Assembly: GCA_030674915.1 (NCBI GenBank)
Contig: JASXSV010000033.1
Span: 1-26,095, forward strand
Length of the DNA stretch: 26,095 nucleotides
Reading direction: 5' to 3'
Source: Candidatus Endonucleibacter bathymodioli
GTDB taxonomy: Bacteria; Pseudomonadota; Gammaproteobacteria; Pseudomonadales; Endozoicomonadaceae
Below the pieces are notes generated by a model. The model made no database searches. It was not told the DNA's origin and saw only the letters and a list, made by a program, of their open reading frames with translations. Position numbers and translations under genes: made by a program. Positions 25,772 through 26,095 of the stretch are shown piece by piece. Every line of letters starts with the position of its first letter. Within the stretch, counting starts at the first letter, position 1.

Positions 25772-25909
25772 TCATAAGTTAATGCTCATAGTCAACAACC
25801 TCACACTTTCAATGGCTACTAGTAGAGGTATTACTTGTTGTTCTGCATAGCGCACAATATTTCCATATGCGACCCCTAGCAAGAACAGGGGAAGCAAGAA
25901 AACAGTCAT
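25772..25909 (-). CDS. Small ORF, hypothetical
   Basis: A 45-residue frame with a hydrophobic N-terminal half (MTVFLLPLFLLGVAYGNI) begins 10 bp after the stop of the nnrS-like gene on the same strand. The short spacing suggests co-transcription. There is no clear ribosome-binding site and no family I recognise, so it may be chance. Confidence 0.25.
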   Translation of the reverse strand: MTVFLLPLFLLGVAYGNIVRYAEQQVIPLLVAIESVRLLTMSINL

Positions 25910-25918
25910 GCTTTGAGG

Positions 25919-26095
25919 CTAACCCAGCTTACCATCCACCCTTGCTTTGGTTAAAATTGGTGCGTAAATGATAGCAAAAATGACAAATGAGAGCACCCAA
26001 CACGTGCCACTTATATCAACAAATAATAAGGTTTTTTGTGGCCATAACCATGGCCCAAAAACTCGAATAATGCCTGATAATATTATTAATATATA
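25919..26095 (-). CDS. NnrS-family membrane protein, C-terminal end (cut by window edge)
   Basis: The frame is open from the window edge to a TAG at 25919-25921 and gives 58 residues: a hydrophobic segment, VFGPWLWP, another membrane span (WVLSFVIFAIIYAPIL) and the end TKARVDGKLG. The pattern of a last membrane helix followed by YAPIL-T-x-x-R-x-DGK-x-G is typical of NnrS proteins, haem- and copper-containing membrane proteins tied to nitric-oxide stress or denitrification. Only the C-terminus is visible, so the family call is provisional. Confidence 0.55.
   Translation of the reverse strand, partial: YILIILSGIIRVFGPWLWPQKTLLFVDISGTCWVLSFVIFAIIYAPILTKARVDGKLG

Noticed and set aside
1..26095. 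tRNA, rRNA, riboswitch or CRISPR elements
   Set aside because: I saw no cloverleaf-like tRNA sequence, rRNA segment, riboswitch consensus or repeat-spacer array, though without computation small structured RNAs could be missed.

Overview
The window looks like a gammaproteobacterial chromosome that carries host-like (eukaryote-type) protein modules and many dying insertion sequences. The housekeeping gene astB, the 3' end of an nnrS-like gene and an O-antigen/capsule locus are ordinary for Gammaproteobacteria. Next to them are TGEKP-linked C2H2 zinc-finger arrays, a large LDL-receptor class A repeat protein and a macrodomain-like protein. That mixture, plus the IS load and pseudogenes, suggests a host-associated marine gammaproteobacterium of the Endozoicomonas type. 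This assignment is inference from gene content, not a database match.

Layout. (1) 1-4777, + strand: three tandem paralogous genes for exported-looking C2H2 zinc-finger proteins. The first is cut by the window edge and carries a nonsense codon; the second has 9 fingers and the third 11. They are separated by near-identical 140-bp spacers with an AT-rich palindrome. (2) 4939-6351, - strand: a macrodomain-like protein of unknown function, facing the zinc-finger genes across a 31-bp-arm hairpin. (3) 6409-7655: low-coding debris with IS5 and IS30 remnants. (4) 7656-10328, + strand: an 890-residue membrane protein with about nine LDL-receptor class A repeats, bracketed by inverted IS30 remnants. 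(5) 10703-19765: a surface-polysaccharide locus. Its left part runs on the - strand from 16285 leftwards: two glycosyltransferases, an NDP-sugar epimerase/reductase and an initiating sugar-phosphate transferase, followed by decayed remnants of wbpM-like, rmlD and wzt-like genes. Its right part, on the + strand, has a CDP-glycerol glycerophosphotransferase-like gene and a fused APS-kinase-like/methyltransferase gene. A 0.9-kb non-coding stretch separates the two divergent parts. (6) 19976-24288: IS graveyard. It holds an IS5 5' fragment, a fabH fragment, an IS5 copy interrupted by a complete 1078-bp IS30-family element (3-bp target duplication), a secreted protein gene (22696-23682) and a second, inverted IS5 3' fragment. 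(7) 24294-26095, - strand: astB, a small ORF and the 3' end of an nnrS-like gene.

How the genes fit together. The polysaccharide genes would assemble a lipid-linked repeat unit, started by the 190-residue membrane transferase and extended by two glycosyltransferases, with possible glycerol-phosphate or phosphoramidate-type decoration from the + strand pair. Breakage of the wbpM-like dehydratase, rmlD and export ATPase genes implies that this locus is no longer self-sufficient. The zinc-finger, LDLRa, macrodomain-like and 22696-23682 proteins are candidates for host interaction. The zinc-finger proteins and the 22696-23682 protein share a similar hydrophobic leader, and one zinc-finger copy carries an exact PKKKRK nuclear-localisation-type motif.
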